DNA of 64,000 bases from the NCBI GenBank assembly GCA_964016875.1, contig OZ024737.1:35589683-35653682 (forward strand), written 5' to 3'. This stretch comes from Fallopia convolvulus (Eukaryota; Streptophyta; Magnoliopsida; Caryophyllales; Polygonaceae). Positions within the stretch are counted from its first letter, which is position 1. The number at the start of each line of letters is the position of its first letter. A model generated the notes under the pieces. It was not told the DNA's origin. It ran no database searches and saw only the letters and a program-made list of their open reading frames with translations. Of this stretch, positions 18,878-30,058 are shown piece after piece. The translations under genes and the position numbers were made by a program.

Positions 18878-19909
18878 TTAGGCAGTAGAATTGCAGGCAG
18901 GCAAGGGCGGTCCACAAAGACACTTGTTGTGAAAATAAGTGGTCTGGTCGAAGGTGGGGAGCTGGCCGACGTTAGGGATGGGCCCACAAAGCCGATTGTA
19001 GCTGACATTCAGGTAGTACACATTCTCCAGCCCCGTCGTGGGAAACCCTCCGAACACCTTATTATGGTTCAAATCCAAGGACGTGATCGACGACGACATC
19101 TCCACCGCCGAAAAGTTGAACGACAGCTGATTCCTGGACAGGTCTAGAATCTGCAACGTCGTGTTGGGGCCGAACAGGATCGAGGCGTCGCCGGTGAGGT
19201 TGTTACGGGAGAAGTCAATACGGTCAAAGCTAGTTTTCCCGAGCGAGGCCGGGATGGGCCCCGCCAGCTGGTTGTGCGAGAGGACGAGAGTCAACGAGGT
19301 TCCGTTCTGATTGAAGGAGCCGAAGGAGTCCGGGATGGGGCCGGTGAGGAGGTTCCGGCTGATGTCGAGGAAGACGAGGGCGGGGGCCCGGGCGAGCCCC
19401 GGCGGGACGGAGCCGGAGAAGCGGTTGAAGGCGAGGCTGAGTTGCTGGAGGCTGGCCATGCGGCCGAAGAAGGAAGGGACGGGGCCGGAGAGGGCATTGT
19501 GGTCGAAGAAGGCGAAAGCGAGGTGGCGGAGGGTGGCGACGGAGGCGGGGATGGTGCCGGTGAGGTTGGGGAGCTTGCGGAAGGTGAGGTATCGGAGGAA
19601 GGGGAGGTCGGCGACGGAGGGAGGGATGGTGCCGGAGAGGTTGGCGTAGGCGAAGACGGTGAGGGAGTTGATGCGGTGGGTGGTGGGGTCGCATTCGACC
19701 ATGTACCAGGCCTTGCAACAGTCTTGGTCGGGGAGCCACGACGAGAAGAGGTAGTTGTCGTTGAACCAGGACTTGATTCCGAGGAGGGCTTTCTTGTCGT
19801 CCGGGTGGCAGAGCTCTTTGCTGGCCGCCGCCGCCACGGTGGTTGTGACTAGGAGGAGGGTGGAGAGGATTGCAAGTGGGATTAGCGCGTTCTTGTGAGT
19901 GACGTCCAT
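18878..19909 (-). CDS. PGIP: Polygalacturonase-inhibiting protein, intronless, intact
   Basis: 343 aa from ATG 19909 (MDVTHKNALIPLA). The open frame extends further upstream, but only this start puts a hydrophobic signal peptide first. The mature part starts near KELCHPDDKKALLGIKSWF and keeps DCCKAW..VECD, about ten LRRs with the xxLxLSxNxLxGPIP extracellular signature (about residues 75-305), several N-glycosylation sites and the C-terminal NKCLCGPPLPAC. All eight conserved cysteines are visible. Secreted to the apoplast, it would inhibit pathogen endopolygalacturonases. The pseudogene at 5813-11780 is its closest relative here. A W-box-like TTGACT at 19981-19986 and a weak TATA-like element (TATAAATA on the plus strand, 19961-19968) lie upstream. 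GC-rich coding sequence contrasts with the AT-rich flanks. Confidence 0.96.
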   Translation of the reverse strand: MDVTHKNALIPLAILSTLLLVTTTVAAAASKELCHPDDKKALLGIKSWFNDNYLFSSWLPDQDCCKAWYMVECDPTTHRINSLTVFAYANLSGTIPPSVADLPFLRYLTFRKLPNLTGTIPASVATLRHLAFAFFDHNALSGPVPSFFGRMASLQQLSLAFNRFSGSVPPGLARAPALVFLDISRNLLTGPIPDSFGSFNQNGTSLTLVLSHNQLAGPIPASLGKTSFDRIDFSRNNLTGDASILFGPNTTLQILDLSRNQLSFNFSAVEMSSSITSLDLNHNKVFGGFPTTGLENVYYLNVSYNRLCGPIPNVGQLPTFDQTTYFHNKCLCGPPLPACNSTA

Positions 19910-19980
19910 TTTTAGTAGGATGGTAGAATTTGATGTGTAATTATGTGTGCTCGGGTCAGATATAAATAGGGTGAGAGGCT

Positions 19981-19986
19981 TTGACT
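19981..19986 (+). promoter_or_regulatory. W-box-like element upstream of PGIP
   Basis: TTGACT matches the WRKY core TTGAC(C/T), 72 nt upstream of the PGIP start codon. Pathogen induction through WRKY factors would fit PGIP biology, but a six-base match is common by chance. Confidence 0.3.
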
Positions 19987-20780
19987 TTTTTTGGAGTGTT
20001 GAATTAACAGCTGGCCAGTTAGTAAACAATGGCGGCTCTCGTTTGTAAATTGGTTGTAGCTAGATCTAGGGAAGGTAATGGGGGCAGAAATTGATAGTTG
20101 ACTAGTACCCATTCATAATTTGTATGATTGAGTTGATCGATATCTGTAGAATTGGAGAAAAATGTGACGCGAGGAAACTCAATTGAAGAGAAAACGCTCT
20201 CATTTTATTGAATTTATTATTTTTTGGTAAAGGACGTGAGAGTCAAAATAGATATGAAAGCTTAAGTTTTTGATAAGGATATTAAATTTATTATCTTAAG
20301 AAAACTAACTACGACCTACTCCTCCATATTAAAACTTGTAGATAGTTTCCTTAAAAAACGAGTTTGTTACCTAACGGTAAAAACGAAATCTGTCAGCTAA
20401 TTTATGTGGGACATTTCATATCACGTGCTAAATTCAATACTCCCTCTCTCATCGTTGGAGGATGACTTGACAGCCTCAACTTGCCAAAGCTTATCATGAA
20501 CAATTCCTTTCAAAGGTATTGTCAATATGATTGACAATATGCTCAGTTCTTGCCTTGTTTGTAATTAAATAATAGAGTAAAATCATTCCGTCGTCAAATA
20601 AAGTGGCAGTCTAACTCTATCTATATATGATTCGTCCTTTAAATTTCGTATTTTGTATGTATAATTAATCTAGAGGATGTTCAACAACATGTTCCTCGCT
20701 TTTTTTTAGTAGAGTCGAGAAGAACTGATGGGCAACGGAGGGCTTTCGGGGGCATTCGGTGTTTGTTAATTTGATTAACT
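19987..20780. other. Intergenic, AT-rich, no gene
   Basis: Upstream region of the intact PGIP. No supported gene or repeat was recognised. Confidence 0.55.
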
Positions 20781-20782
20781 AA

Positions 20783-21062
20783 TTTATAACTATATATTTG
20801 TCCTTTTTCGAATCACCAGAATAATTCTGGTCTCACCTCATATTTATAAAATTAATTTTTAATTTATCCTATTATATTTTTCTTTAACTATTTAAATCTA
20901 TCTTTAACATCAAACAAATATCTATTTAGTATAACAATATCTTTTAAAAATTTCCTTATACAAATATTTAAAATTAAAGATAACAAATTTAAAATATTTT
21001 TAAATAAGTATAAATATCTTTTACTTTTTAGCATGATATCTTTTACGAAATTATTTATAGGT
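20783..21062 (+). repeat. Diverged extra copy of the Helitron head
   Basis: Begins TATAACTATATATTTG and continues through CGAATCACCAGAATAATTCTGGTC. It is similar over about 280 bp to 21137-21421 (shared AACTATTTAAAT, AAATATCTATTTAGTATAACAATAT, TATTTAAAATTAAAGAT). It is a direct repeat of the first part of the candidate Helitron downstream. Confidence 0.6.
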
Positions 21063-21133
21063 ATTATTTTTTCTTTTATAATAAAAAAATTAATGATAAA
21101 TATTTATAATGTTTATTAATAAAAAAGGTAATA

Positions 21134-22320
21134 TCTATAACTATATATTAAAGTTGTACCTTTTTGAGTCACTAGAACGATTCTAGCCCCACCTTATATT
21201 TAAAAACTTAATTTTTATTTCTATTATTATAACTTCTTTATATTAAATTCTTTATAACTATTTAAATTTATCTCTAAGATCAAAAAAATATCTATTTAGT
21301 ATAACAATATTTTTTGAAAGCTTTTTTATACAAGTATTTAAAATTAAAGATTAAATATTTAAATATTTCAAAATAAATATAAATATTTTATCATATATCT
21401 TTTGATAAATTTATTTATAGAAATATAGTGATTTTCTTTTATAAAAAATAATGAATAAATAGTTAAATTTTTTAAAATTAATAAAAATGGATAGTAAAAT
21501 ATTTAATATATATTGAAATATTTGATAAACTCTAAATTTACGTACATGAAAAGTAATAAAATAGAAAGAATTTAATATTTGATTAAAAAATTATATAAAC
21601 ATTCTACGAATAATAAATTACTTATATTAAAGTTTATATTATATTTTTATTTATTTATTAATATCCTATTTATAATATTTATAAAATATCGAATTGTAGT
21701 CGTAATTGATATGACGGGTAAAACTAGTACAAACGAAAACTATGTCAGTTGTAAAAATTGTGCTATGTGACATTATTTGAATAAAATAGTGTCTAATTTT
21801 TTAATAATAAATATTCTAATAACTTGCAATATTCTTCTATGTACATCCGTTTTTTTATATTATAATATCTTAAACTAAATGTTGGTGGTTATGTATGTTT
21901 TTTTATCTTGTAACAAGATTTGATCTTCAAGCATATAATCTCTTATCTATATGTTGATATTTTCTAATATAATAAATTAATTATCGAATATATGATATAT
22001 TTTAGTGTACATTGCTATAATTTTATATCATTCAAATTGCTTGAATAAATTAATTTTAATAAAATAAAAAATATTCAATTTTATTCAAATTAGAATTTTA
22101 ATAATTTTAATCTAAATTTGGGATATAATATCAATAAATAATGAAAATAGTTTTTAAATATATTCAATTAAAATACGGGCACAACCTTAAAGTTTTTTTC
22201 CATAAATTAAATAATTTTATTATGATATTATATGTAAATATTTTAAATTTTATATTAATATTATAATATTGTATAATCCTTAGTAAAATGATCCCGTGAA
22301 TATCACTGGAATTCAACTAG
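21134..22320 (+). mobile_element. Candidate non-autonomous Helitron
   Basis: Starts TCTATAACTATATATTAAAG immediately after an A. Ends with a hairpin-forming CCCGTGAATATCACTGG (22293-22309) followed 7 nt later by CTAG, and the next base is T. This TC...hairpin...CTRR layout between A and T is the Helitron signature, and a TCTATA-type head is common in plant Helitrons. The interior is extremely AT-rich and carries no RepHel coding sequence, so it would need helicase in trans. Confidence 0.5.
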
Positions 22321-22335
22321 TTATTTATTATCTGT

Positions 22336-22704
22336 GTTTGGTTGAAAAAAATTCAACCATAATTTTTAGAAAGTTTAATTCTTATTTTCAATTTCTATAA
22401 AATAAAGGAATTATAATTACCAAGGTAAGTAGGTAAGATCATCTACCCTTTTTTATAATTTTTTTTCTTTTTAATATCTCTATTATACCCATAAATCAAC
22501 CAATCATATTTCATAAATTACGGTCATGATAGTAACTTTATGTAAATTTCTACTATTTTTCAAATCCAATAAAACAATTTATCCTTTTACGCAATATTTA
22601 TAACCATATACTTTTACGCAATTCCTATGGAGTTTAATTGCCGGAATATAACTTCACATGATTTAATTTCCTAGGAAATACAATTCCAACCAAATGAGCA
22701 CCCG
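22336..22704. mobile_element. MITE-like element with GTTTGGTT inverted ends
   Basis: GTGTTTGGTTGAA at the left and CCAACCAAATGAGCAC at the right form imperfect terminal inverted repeats around an AT-rich core with no ORF, a common plant MITE pattern. Family not assigned. Confidence 0.4.
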
Positions 22705-22789
22705 AATTTAGGAATTGAACGCACTAGCGTTGCGAAGTTCATTGACTATCACTTTTTTTTACATTTTTATCGATAAAATTTTTGAATAT

Positions 22790-24345
22790 AGGTGACATTT
22801 TATATTGATGATAAAAATTTAATTTTCTAAGTAGATGAAGGAAGAAGAGTGGATGTTATTGGATAGAAAGGTGATGAGTGTAATTCGCTTGTCCTTGTCC
22901 ATGAGTGTTGCACATCACATTGTCAAGTCAATTAAAACAAAGGGTTTGCTTGCGATCTTGTTCGCCTTGTATGAGAAGCCATCACCAATGAATAAGGTAC
23001 ACTTGATGAGGAAGTTGTTCAACCTGAAGATGAGGGAGGACACAATGATATCCAAGCACTTGAGTGGATTCAACATGACGATTGGACAACTGCAGTCGAA
23101 GATTGAGTCCGATAATAAGGTACATGCCCTAATTAATTCTACTTTCTTCTTTGCTTGCGAGTTGGAGCGGAAATGTCACGACTGTCAGTGCTTAAGTTGG
23201 TAAAACGAAACTTAAGTTTGATGATGTGAGGGATCTGATGATGAGAAAGGAAATTTGCAGGAAGGAATCAAGTTCTACATCGGGATTGACTTTGAATGTA
23301 GGGAACAAGGGTAGATCTGGTCATGGTGGGTCAAAGTTCAAAGGGAAGGAGAAGACTACCAAGGACAAGAGTAAGATCAAGTGCTAGAATTGTGGTGAAT
23401 TTGGTAACTACAAAAGTTAGTGTCAGACATTAGCTGAGGAGTCAAAAGATGCAGAAGAGTATGTTGGAGATGTATTGATTTTGAGTACCTCAAGTTCAGG
23501 TTGGAACAAGTCAGTGGTTCCTAGTAGGCAGGAGGACTTGAAGAAACAGCCAGAGACTGATGGTCAGAAGATCATTGAAGAATTAGATAGGGATTTACCT
23601 TCTGATTTCTATTTGAAGTTTGCTGAGTTAGCTGAGCCAGATGGCTATGCAGAGGGAAAGAAAGTCGGGTGGGCTGACATGGTGGAGAAGGAAGCTTGCA
23701 AGGAGAAGTCCATACGACAAGTGTCAAGTATAGTGGGAGAAAACCTTGCTGACAAGCTGAAGGGATTGAAGACAAGTGTAGTGGCTTATGAGCCTGATTT
23801 GAGATTAGGCGGAATAGGAGACAGAGGCGGAACGAGACGCTAGACACGGCTCCGAGCAAGAGATCGAGGTGCGACCGCACAGTATTGAAGGAGTTGCGCT
23901 GGCCTATGAGGTTGCACCGTGAGGGTGGGCAGAGCTTGGAGAGACGCGGCCGCGTCTTGTGTGATCCAGCCCGCGTAATGGGAACTGAGATAGGATGTTG
24001 TCCGAGAAGAGCAAGACGCGACCACGCCTTCCCGTGGACGAGCCCGTGTCCTGTCCCGCATCGGTGCGAGGCTTATTTATTATTATTTTGTATTGTAGCA
24101 ACCATTCTCACGAAATCATTACATTTCTATAATATCTTGATTTGCAAACTAAACCCTAAAAAATAAATGATAAACCCTACCAAAAAATTTAAAATCTCTA
24201 AAAAATTAAACCTGATTATAACTTACTTGAAGATTTTTATTATGTATAAAAACAACAATTATCCAGTGTAACTCCGCTTCAGTAGAATTTGGGGGTCCAT
24301 GATGAGAGCACCCGTGGCTTAATATTGAGGGGGAGTGTCCTGAAA
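22790..24345 (+). pseudogene. Decayed copia gag remnant
   Basis: The 22835-23203 frame encodes a copia UBN2-type gag segment (LDRKVMSVIRLSLSMSVAHHIV, NKVHLMRKLFNLKM, SKHLSGFNMTIGQL). Downstream, a zinc-knuckle-like C-NCGE-GNYKS-C is broken by stops near 23385-23425, and another open stretch runs 23475-23843 without a recognised domain. A copia-style polypurine tract (ATTGAGGGGGAGTGTC) at 24324-24340 probably marks the old 3' LTR edge. No partner LTR was found. A GC-rich insert with a GCGGCCGC site lies at 23880-24060. Confidence 0.65.
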
Positions 24346-24579
24346 GACCTGAGTATGACAACCACCACCAAAAACCCTACAACCAGAAGATTTTAGTCAT
24401 TTAGAAGAATCGAATTAGAAAATTATACAATTAAAATTTCATATAAAATAAATTATTATTGAAAATTAAAATTAAAAATTGATCCTGGTGACTTCATATC
24501 TTTCGCTTATATATGTGTTTGCAGTTTGTTTGTTATTGATTGATTAGGGTTAAAATCTTCAAAACCAGAATAACCTTCC

Positions 24580-24994
24580 ATGGCAAAGACACCGAAAGTC
24601 AACAGCTACTACAAGCAAAGCAAGAAGAGTGGCGCCATCTCCAAGTCAACCACCAAATCCTCCAAAAGGAAGGGATCACGTGCTGCCGCAGATGCCCTCG
24701 ATCTTCAAGAAGGTATCATCTTTTAATCTTTCTCAACTTGATTAATTTTAAGTAGGGTTTCTGAATTCATCGATTTGGTTTTATTTTTTTAAAGACGAAT
24801 ATGATATGAAGGAGCGGATTCTGAGGGAGTTCGACATGAACATGAAGTACGGGCCGTGCATTGGGATGACGAGAATGGCAAGGTGGGAACGCGCGGATCG
24901 GTTCGGGTTGAGTCCTCCCATGAACGTCAAAACGTTTCTCATGGATGCTGATGTCCGCCCTGAATGCTTGTGGTGGACGTTTTCCAAGCCTTGA
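24580..24994 (+). CDS. POLD4: DNA polymerase delta subunit 4 (p12-like)
   Basis: Exon 1 is 24580-24712 and exon 2 is 24795-24994 (82-bp GT..AG intron); the joined frame is 333 nt, 110 aa. The C-terminal half contains the conserved p12/Cdm1 core: ILREFDMNMKYGPCIGMTRMARWERADRFGLSPP followed by a short tail ending in LWWTF. The N-terminus is basic and lysine-rich (KVNSYYKQSKKSG), with a PIP-box-like SYYKQSKK that could contact PCNA. Length matches the family (about 107-125 aa). The subunit stabilises replicative polymerase delta in the nucleus. A hydrophobic or targeting segment is absent. The intron sits between the basic tail and the conserved domain. Confidence 0.9.
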
Positions 24995-25550
24995 TTTTGA
25001 ATCGTAATTAATCACAGATCTTTTTTTTTATTATTATTAAATTTTGTGGTAGAAAGTTCTCGTCTTTAGAAGGTGTAGCTTTATTTGTTGATACGTTATG
25101 AGATTTCCTTTTTAAATAGTGCATCTGCGAAACCTGCAACTGGTATCTATGTATCTGATTGAAACTTGGGAAACTTAATTGCCTTACTTGATAGACGGTA
25201 TTGTGTAGTTCTGAAGATAATTGAGTGAAAAAGAGAGCGACAGTCGGCTCTTTATTAAATTGGATTTTTACCTATTTTTGCAGGCCACAAATTTGCATTA
25301 ATATTAGAGAAACGTTTTCTACTCAACCAGTATTCTAGTGTTTGCAATGTCTTCAAGATATAGCCCAATTGCATAATTCTTGTTGGAACGTTTTCCATTT
25401 AACTACTAGCAACTGTTGTTTGCATCTTCCCTTAGCTTCCACATATATCCTAATCTTACCAACTTGAACAACTATCTCTGGCTGTTATTCATCTATCGAA
25501 AAACATCCAATTAACCTAGAATGATATGTAGAAGATTACAATGATTTTAA
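24995..25550. other. Intergenic, no gene
   Basis: Includes the probable 3' UTR of the POLD4-like gene. No further coding or repeat signal recognised. Confidence 0.55.
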
Positions 25551-26142
25551 GCACTACAAAAGGCAACCTCAACTGGCTCGTAGCCTTTTTCGATAGAAAC
25601 CTTCACAGCATCAATTACAACCTGGGTCTTCCTGCTTAGCATCGCCCACTACTTCTCGGGTTTAGCTCCATTCCGCCTTACATTCCTGACCAAACTCAAA
25701 AATTCCTCCACCAGGAAAAACCTCTTGGGGAAAATCACTCAATACCTTGTGCTCGCTTGGCATATGAGACCATTTGGTATCAAGATCATCTAAGAACGTC
25801 TCTGAAGAAGTAGAGAAAGACACGTTATTCTCTTCCCGGGGAATAACAAAGTCTGTGACATGTAACGTTCCCTTTGTTCCTGTGGCGGTAATGTCCATAT
25901 ATAGTTGAGTAGGCTAAAAACGAGCAATAGAAAGTAGCTATTATCCCATCTTCCCAGTGAAGAGACGCCCCACACGATAAGCTGTCATGGATTTAGGGAG
26001 GTTGTAGTTTGTGGCCCACAAGCTTGCTCCAATGCAATACCAGCCTAAGTCACCAATGGCACCAAGTGCGTCGAGTTCTAGCTTCATACGGATGTCATTT
26101 TTAAGAAAGTCCTTGCCGGCAGCAAAGCAGTTGATTGATTGT
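25551..26142 (-). pseudogene. Truncated Gfo/Idh/MocA oxidoreductase copy
   Basis: Minus-strand fragments match the last exon of the complete gene at 28027-30058: DFLKNDIRMKLELDALGAIGDLGWYCIGASL, then MDITATGTKGTLHVTDFVIPREEN, then SRKTQVVIDAVKVSIEKGYEPVEV. The frame is broken by stops near 25941 and 25915 and by deleted segments. The N-terminal Rossmann exon is missing. The acceptor-like TTCCAG just before the homologous start suggests that the fragment kept the intron boundary, so it arose as a genomic, not retroposed, duplicate. Confidence 0.85.
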
Positions 26143-26179
26143 AGCTGGAAGCATAAAAGAAAAAGTGAAGAATAATTCA

Positions 26180-26490
26180 CAGGCGTAGCTAGGCGGGTGC
26201 CTGTGGGGGCCGGTGACCCCACTGAGCCGAGGGAATGCAGAAATTAGTGGGGATTATATAACCTTAATTTAATCAGTGCTCCCATTATATATCGGTAAGA
26301 GTTTTAGTTTCCACATATAAAAGAGTAGGGAGGGAGTCTAGCTAACCTTCATTTAGTCTTTTATGTATCACTTTAAATTTTTTTACCAATTATATAATTG
26401 ACTTTAAATTATAAATTATTGTCCGATATATCAAAGCCGTTGTCAATTTAATCTTGTGCCCCACTATTGGAAATCTCTGGCTCCGCCAGA
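26180..26490. mobile_element. Small inverted-repeat DNA element (MITE-like)
   Basis: The left end AGGCGTAGCTAGGCGG and the right end CTCTGGCTCCGCCA form imperfect inverted repeats (GGCGNAGCNAG core). The interior is AT-rich and non-coding. Plant genomes often carry GGCGGAGCCAG-ended repeats. No clear target duplication was seen. Confidence 0.4.
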
Positions 26491-28026
26491 AGATTGAATT
26501 AATCTCATGAAAAGTGTCAAGTGTAGGATGTGATTTACTAAATTGAGTGATGCCTTGATAAATAAAGCACCATAGCTCTCAAACAACTTGTTTTTTCAAG
26601 TGTATATTACACTTAAGCACCCATTATAAGCGAAAATTTGCTATTAAAAAACATTATGTACAACATTCTTGGTTAAACCACAACTATCACATGTCCAATA
26701 CCAATTGAACATGCCATATTTATCCTTGGATGTCAGTTGAAACATATTAAAAGAGTTGACCCTGCCACTCTTCATTGCTTTTATATATGGACATGGGTAG
26801 AAGATTGTTAAGTGTGCACTCAGCCTAATCAAGGCTGGTTAATTAATCATAATTTATACTTTCCTTAGTAACATTTCCCCCCTTTTTCTAATAAAACAAC
26901 CAGAGTTCTGCTCAATCAAGTTTCTAATAAGTTGGACTAAAGATGTAGCCATGTCGGTCTTGAAGCTAGCTGAGTGTGATAAACAGAAAGAGAATAATAC
27001 AATCAACAACCAACATCATTAACAAACCTTATTGCTGCATGAGTTTATTATTTTCTTCCTTTTCTTACTACAGATGAGATTATGATATTAAAGGCAGAAA
27101 TCAACATAGATTAAGCTTAGCAGTCAAACCCTTTTAGTTGTTTCAACATTGACCATCTAAAAGTACAAATTTTAAGAAAAGAAGGGCAGTAGTTTCCAGG
27201 ATTTCCACTGTCCAATCCCTTCTAAAGTGTGTAATTATTCAGAGAACTCCCAAACCCAATCTGAGTTTAGGATTCTAGTGCACCCTAAGAGTTTGAGTTT
27301 GTTTAAAAGTGGAAGCTAATAAAATTGATATTTCTAGATCCTTTGTTCAAGATAAGGGAAGCACTAGATGCAAATAGACAATCAATATACTCCAGAACCT
27401 AGAAATAGATAGGATAAGAATTGAGTAAAAGGCCCATAACTAGTGTCATACTCAAATATCAAAAGATTCACAGAAAATCAACACTTGTTTAGAAAAGAAC
27501 AATCAGTAAACCACAGCAACCCTCATTACCAGTGTTGGTGTTGAACATACAGATTTTTCTCACTATGATCTTTAAGGCTGTTTCAACTCTTACCCTGTCT
27601 ACTTCTCAATTTGAACTTATATCATTGTCCATGTATTTTTATAAGCAAATGCACTCTCTTTCAGTGTATAAATTTACAAATACAGTAAATAATCGAAAGA
27701 AAGTTATCAAACAATCAGTGGTTGCCTCGTTTCTGTTTATGCTGAAATTGACCCCTTGTGATCTTGGCATTCCAATGGATCAGGCTCAATAGCTTAATAA
27801 AATCTTGTTGAGATTTTGTTGCCTCTTTTCTGTTTGTTCTAGATCTCCTTTGTTCTTCCGCATTTCACTAACATTAGTAATAATCAACAAGTTTCAACCA
27901 AAAAAAGTAACAATCAATCAACAAGCACATGAATGTCATTGACATCAATACCACCCGAAAACATGATTTGGGTTGACTAATGTCTTATTTTACCACCAAA
28001 ATTAGTTATCTTGTACTCACAACACT
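26491..28026. other. Intergenic, no gene
   Basis: AT-rich. The longest open stretch (27532-27792, plus) has no family signature and unremarkable composition, so I do not call it. Otherwise nothing recognised. Confidence 0.55.
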
Positions 28027-30058
28027 TTAGAAAACAACCTCAACGGGCTCATACCCTCTCTCAATAGAAACCCTCACAGCATCAATCACAGCCTGTGTCT
28101 TCCTACTTATAACACCCCACTTCCGCTCCGGCTCTGCCCCATCTCGTATCACACTCCTCACCAAACCCGAAAACTCCTTCACCATAATCGCCTCCTGAGG
28201 AATCTCCGTGACAACACTATGCACACTCGGGCCAGGACCCCACCCAACTTCAAGATCTCGAAACGAAGTATTCGAGGTGGTGGAAAAAGTCGCCGCATTC
28301 TCTTGTTGGGGAATGACAAAGTCTGTGACGCGCAGCGTCCCCTTTGTTCCAATGGCGGTTACATCCATTGTCAAATGGGAGAGGAAGGAGCATTGGAAAG
28401 TGGCTTGCGCCCCGTTTGGCCAGGCCAAAGACGCCCCGCAAGATAATATTACGCCTGATTCATGGGTGACGGTGTTGGGTATGGCTGTTACGAGCTTGGG
28501 GAGCTCGTAGTTTGATGCTATTAGGCTTGCTCGGATGCAGTACCATCCTGCGTCGCCTAAGGAACCCAATGCGTCGAGGTTTGGGTTCACGCGGATGTCG
28601 TTTCGTAGGAAGTTGTCGTTTGCATAGAAAGTGAAGATTGCTTGTATCTGAAAATTTGCAAGAAAAACAGCTAAGACAGACATTTGTAATTAACTACTAC
28701 ATATTCAATAAAACTTGGACATTTGTAATATTAGCCTAGCGGGGTTCCATCGACTATAGGAAGAGTAATCCGCAAGTGCAACTGGGGAACGGGTCCAGTT
28801 GACACTTGGACAGCTTGGACAACACAACGAGGATCGAGAGAGGACATTCTAACATGTAATAACTTACATTTTTAAGTTGCCCAAATTTTTGGTCATCCTT
28901 GAAGAACTCTTCCATCATTCTGGTTCTAGGGTGATGCACCCACATGGTACCGTCCATGAACTGCACCCCATTGGATTCACAGGCCTCCAAGATTCGATCA
29001 AGCTCCGCAACACTGAGAGCGACGGGCTTCTCGAGGAGGATGTGTTTCTTTTTGTTGGCGGCTAGCACCGCCCACTGGAGGTGAAGGGCGGTGGGGAGGG
29101 GCACGTACACCGCCTCTACCGCCGGGTCGTCCAAGAGCTCCTCGTAGGAGCCGTACAGCTTGGTGGCGGCAGGGAGGCCGTTTGAGGCGACAAAGCGTTG
29201 GGCCTTGTCGATGGAGCGGCTGGCCACGGCGTAGACTACGGCGTCGGATGAAGCGATGGAGATGGCGCGCGAGAGCTTCCGGGCAATGTTGGCGCACCCC
29301 AAGATTCCGATACGGATGGGACCGTCTGACGTGGCTGTACGTGCTCGGTAGGTAGAGGAATTAATATATTTTTTTTTTTTGGTAGAAAGAATTAATATAT
29401 TTATCAAACAAAGGGTGATGAGGACCTTATTTGATTGAGTTTGATTGTGAAATTTTTATTTTATTTTACAAGCAATAATTGTGATTTAAAAAAAAACTGA
29501 CATCATCATCTATTATTATTATTGCCAATGACAAAAAAAACTATATTTGGAGACAATTTTAACCGCACTTCTAACTTTCAAATCTGTATATAATTTGTTG
29601 TACAAACCTTTTGGCCCCTTTTAAATAAGTTTCAAAATCCATAAAAATATTTTTCTTCGTAAAAGTGTCTCTATTTTTCCCAAACCGTAATTTGTGATCT
29701 CGGATTTACTCACTCCTCACCAACATAAAACTTACTCGCGGACTCGCCCATTTCAACTCTAGTGATAAAATTGTTAGATTAATTAGGAATACCATTTCAA
29801 CAGCTAAAGACTAGTTAATTGATTACCTTGAGAATCCGTAGATGCTTTCTGAACAGATGCATTGACAAAAGACCTCCTTGTAAACAAGCTACGGTTGTGA
29901 ATCATCATCCCCCTAGCATTATTACAAATTAGATCTTCCATCCGAATATGGCGTCCAATATTGTAGTATCTCGCTGACGATCTGGTCTTCAGCAGTTGTA
30001 GCCTGGTCTGAGATGGAAGTACTTGAACGATTTTGGTTCCACAAGATGCTACCTCCAT
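28027..30058 (-). CDS. Gfo/Idh/MocA-type oxidoreductase, possible organelle-targeted
   Basis: Two exons are secure: 29334-28868 (Rossmann fold, IRIGILGCANIARKLSRAI, YVPLPTALHLQWA, LLEKPVA with the family EKP lysine, DGTMWVHHPRT) and 28647-28027 (C-terminal domain, DALGSLGDAGWYCIRA, GVILSCGASLAWPNGAQA, TKGTLRVTDFVIP, stop 28027). They join in phase across GT..AG. The enzyme resembles plant uncharacterised oxidoreductases of the At4g09670 type (NAD(P)-dependent, substrate unknown). No ATG occurs at the usual start. A minus-strand exon 30058-29827 (ATG, Ser/Arg-rich, transit-peptide-like) ends in phase 1 and can splice to AG/CC at 29334, giving DSQ-ATSDGPIRIG and a 439-aa protein. That first exon is inference. 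Confidence 0.82.

Noticed and set aside
19230..19852. Long open frames on the plus strand and in other minus frames over the intact PGIP
   Set aside because: Shadows of GC-rich PGIP codons; translations are Gly/Glu/Val or Pro/Arg/His-rich without any domain.
27532..27792. 86-codon open frame on the plus strand
   Set aside because: No homology signature, AT-rich chance composition, no splice or promoter context.
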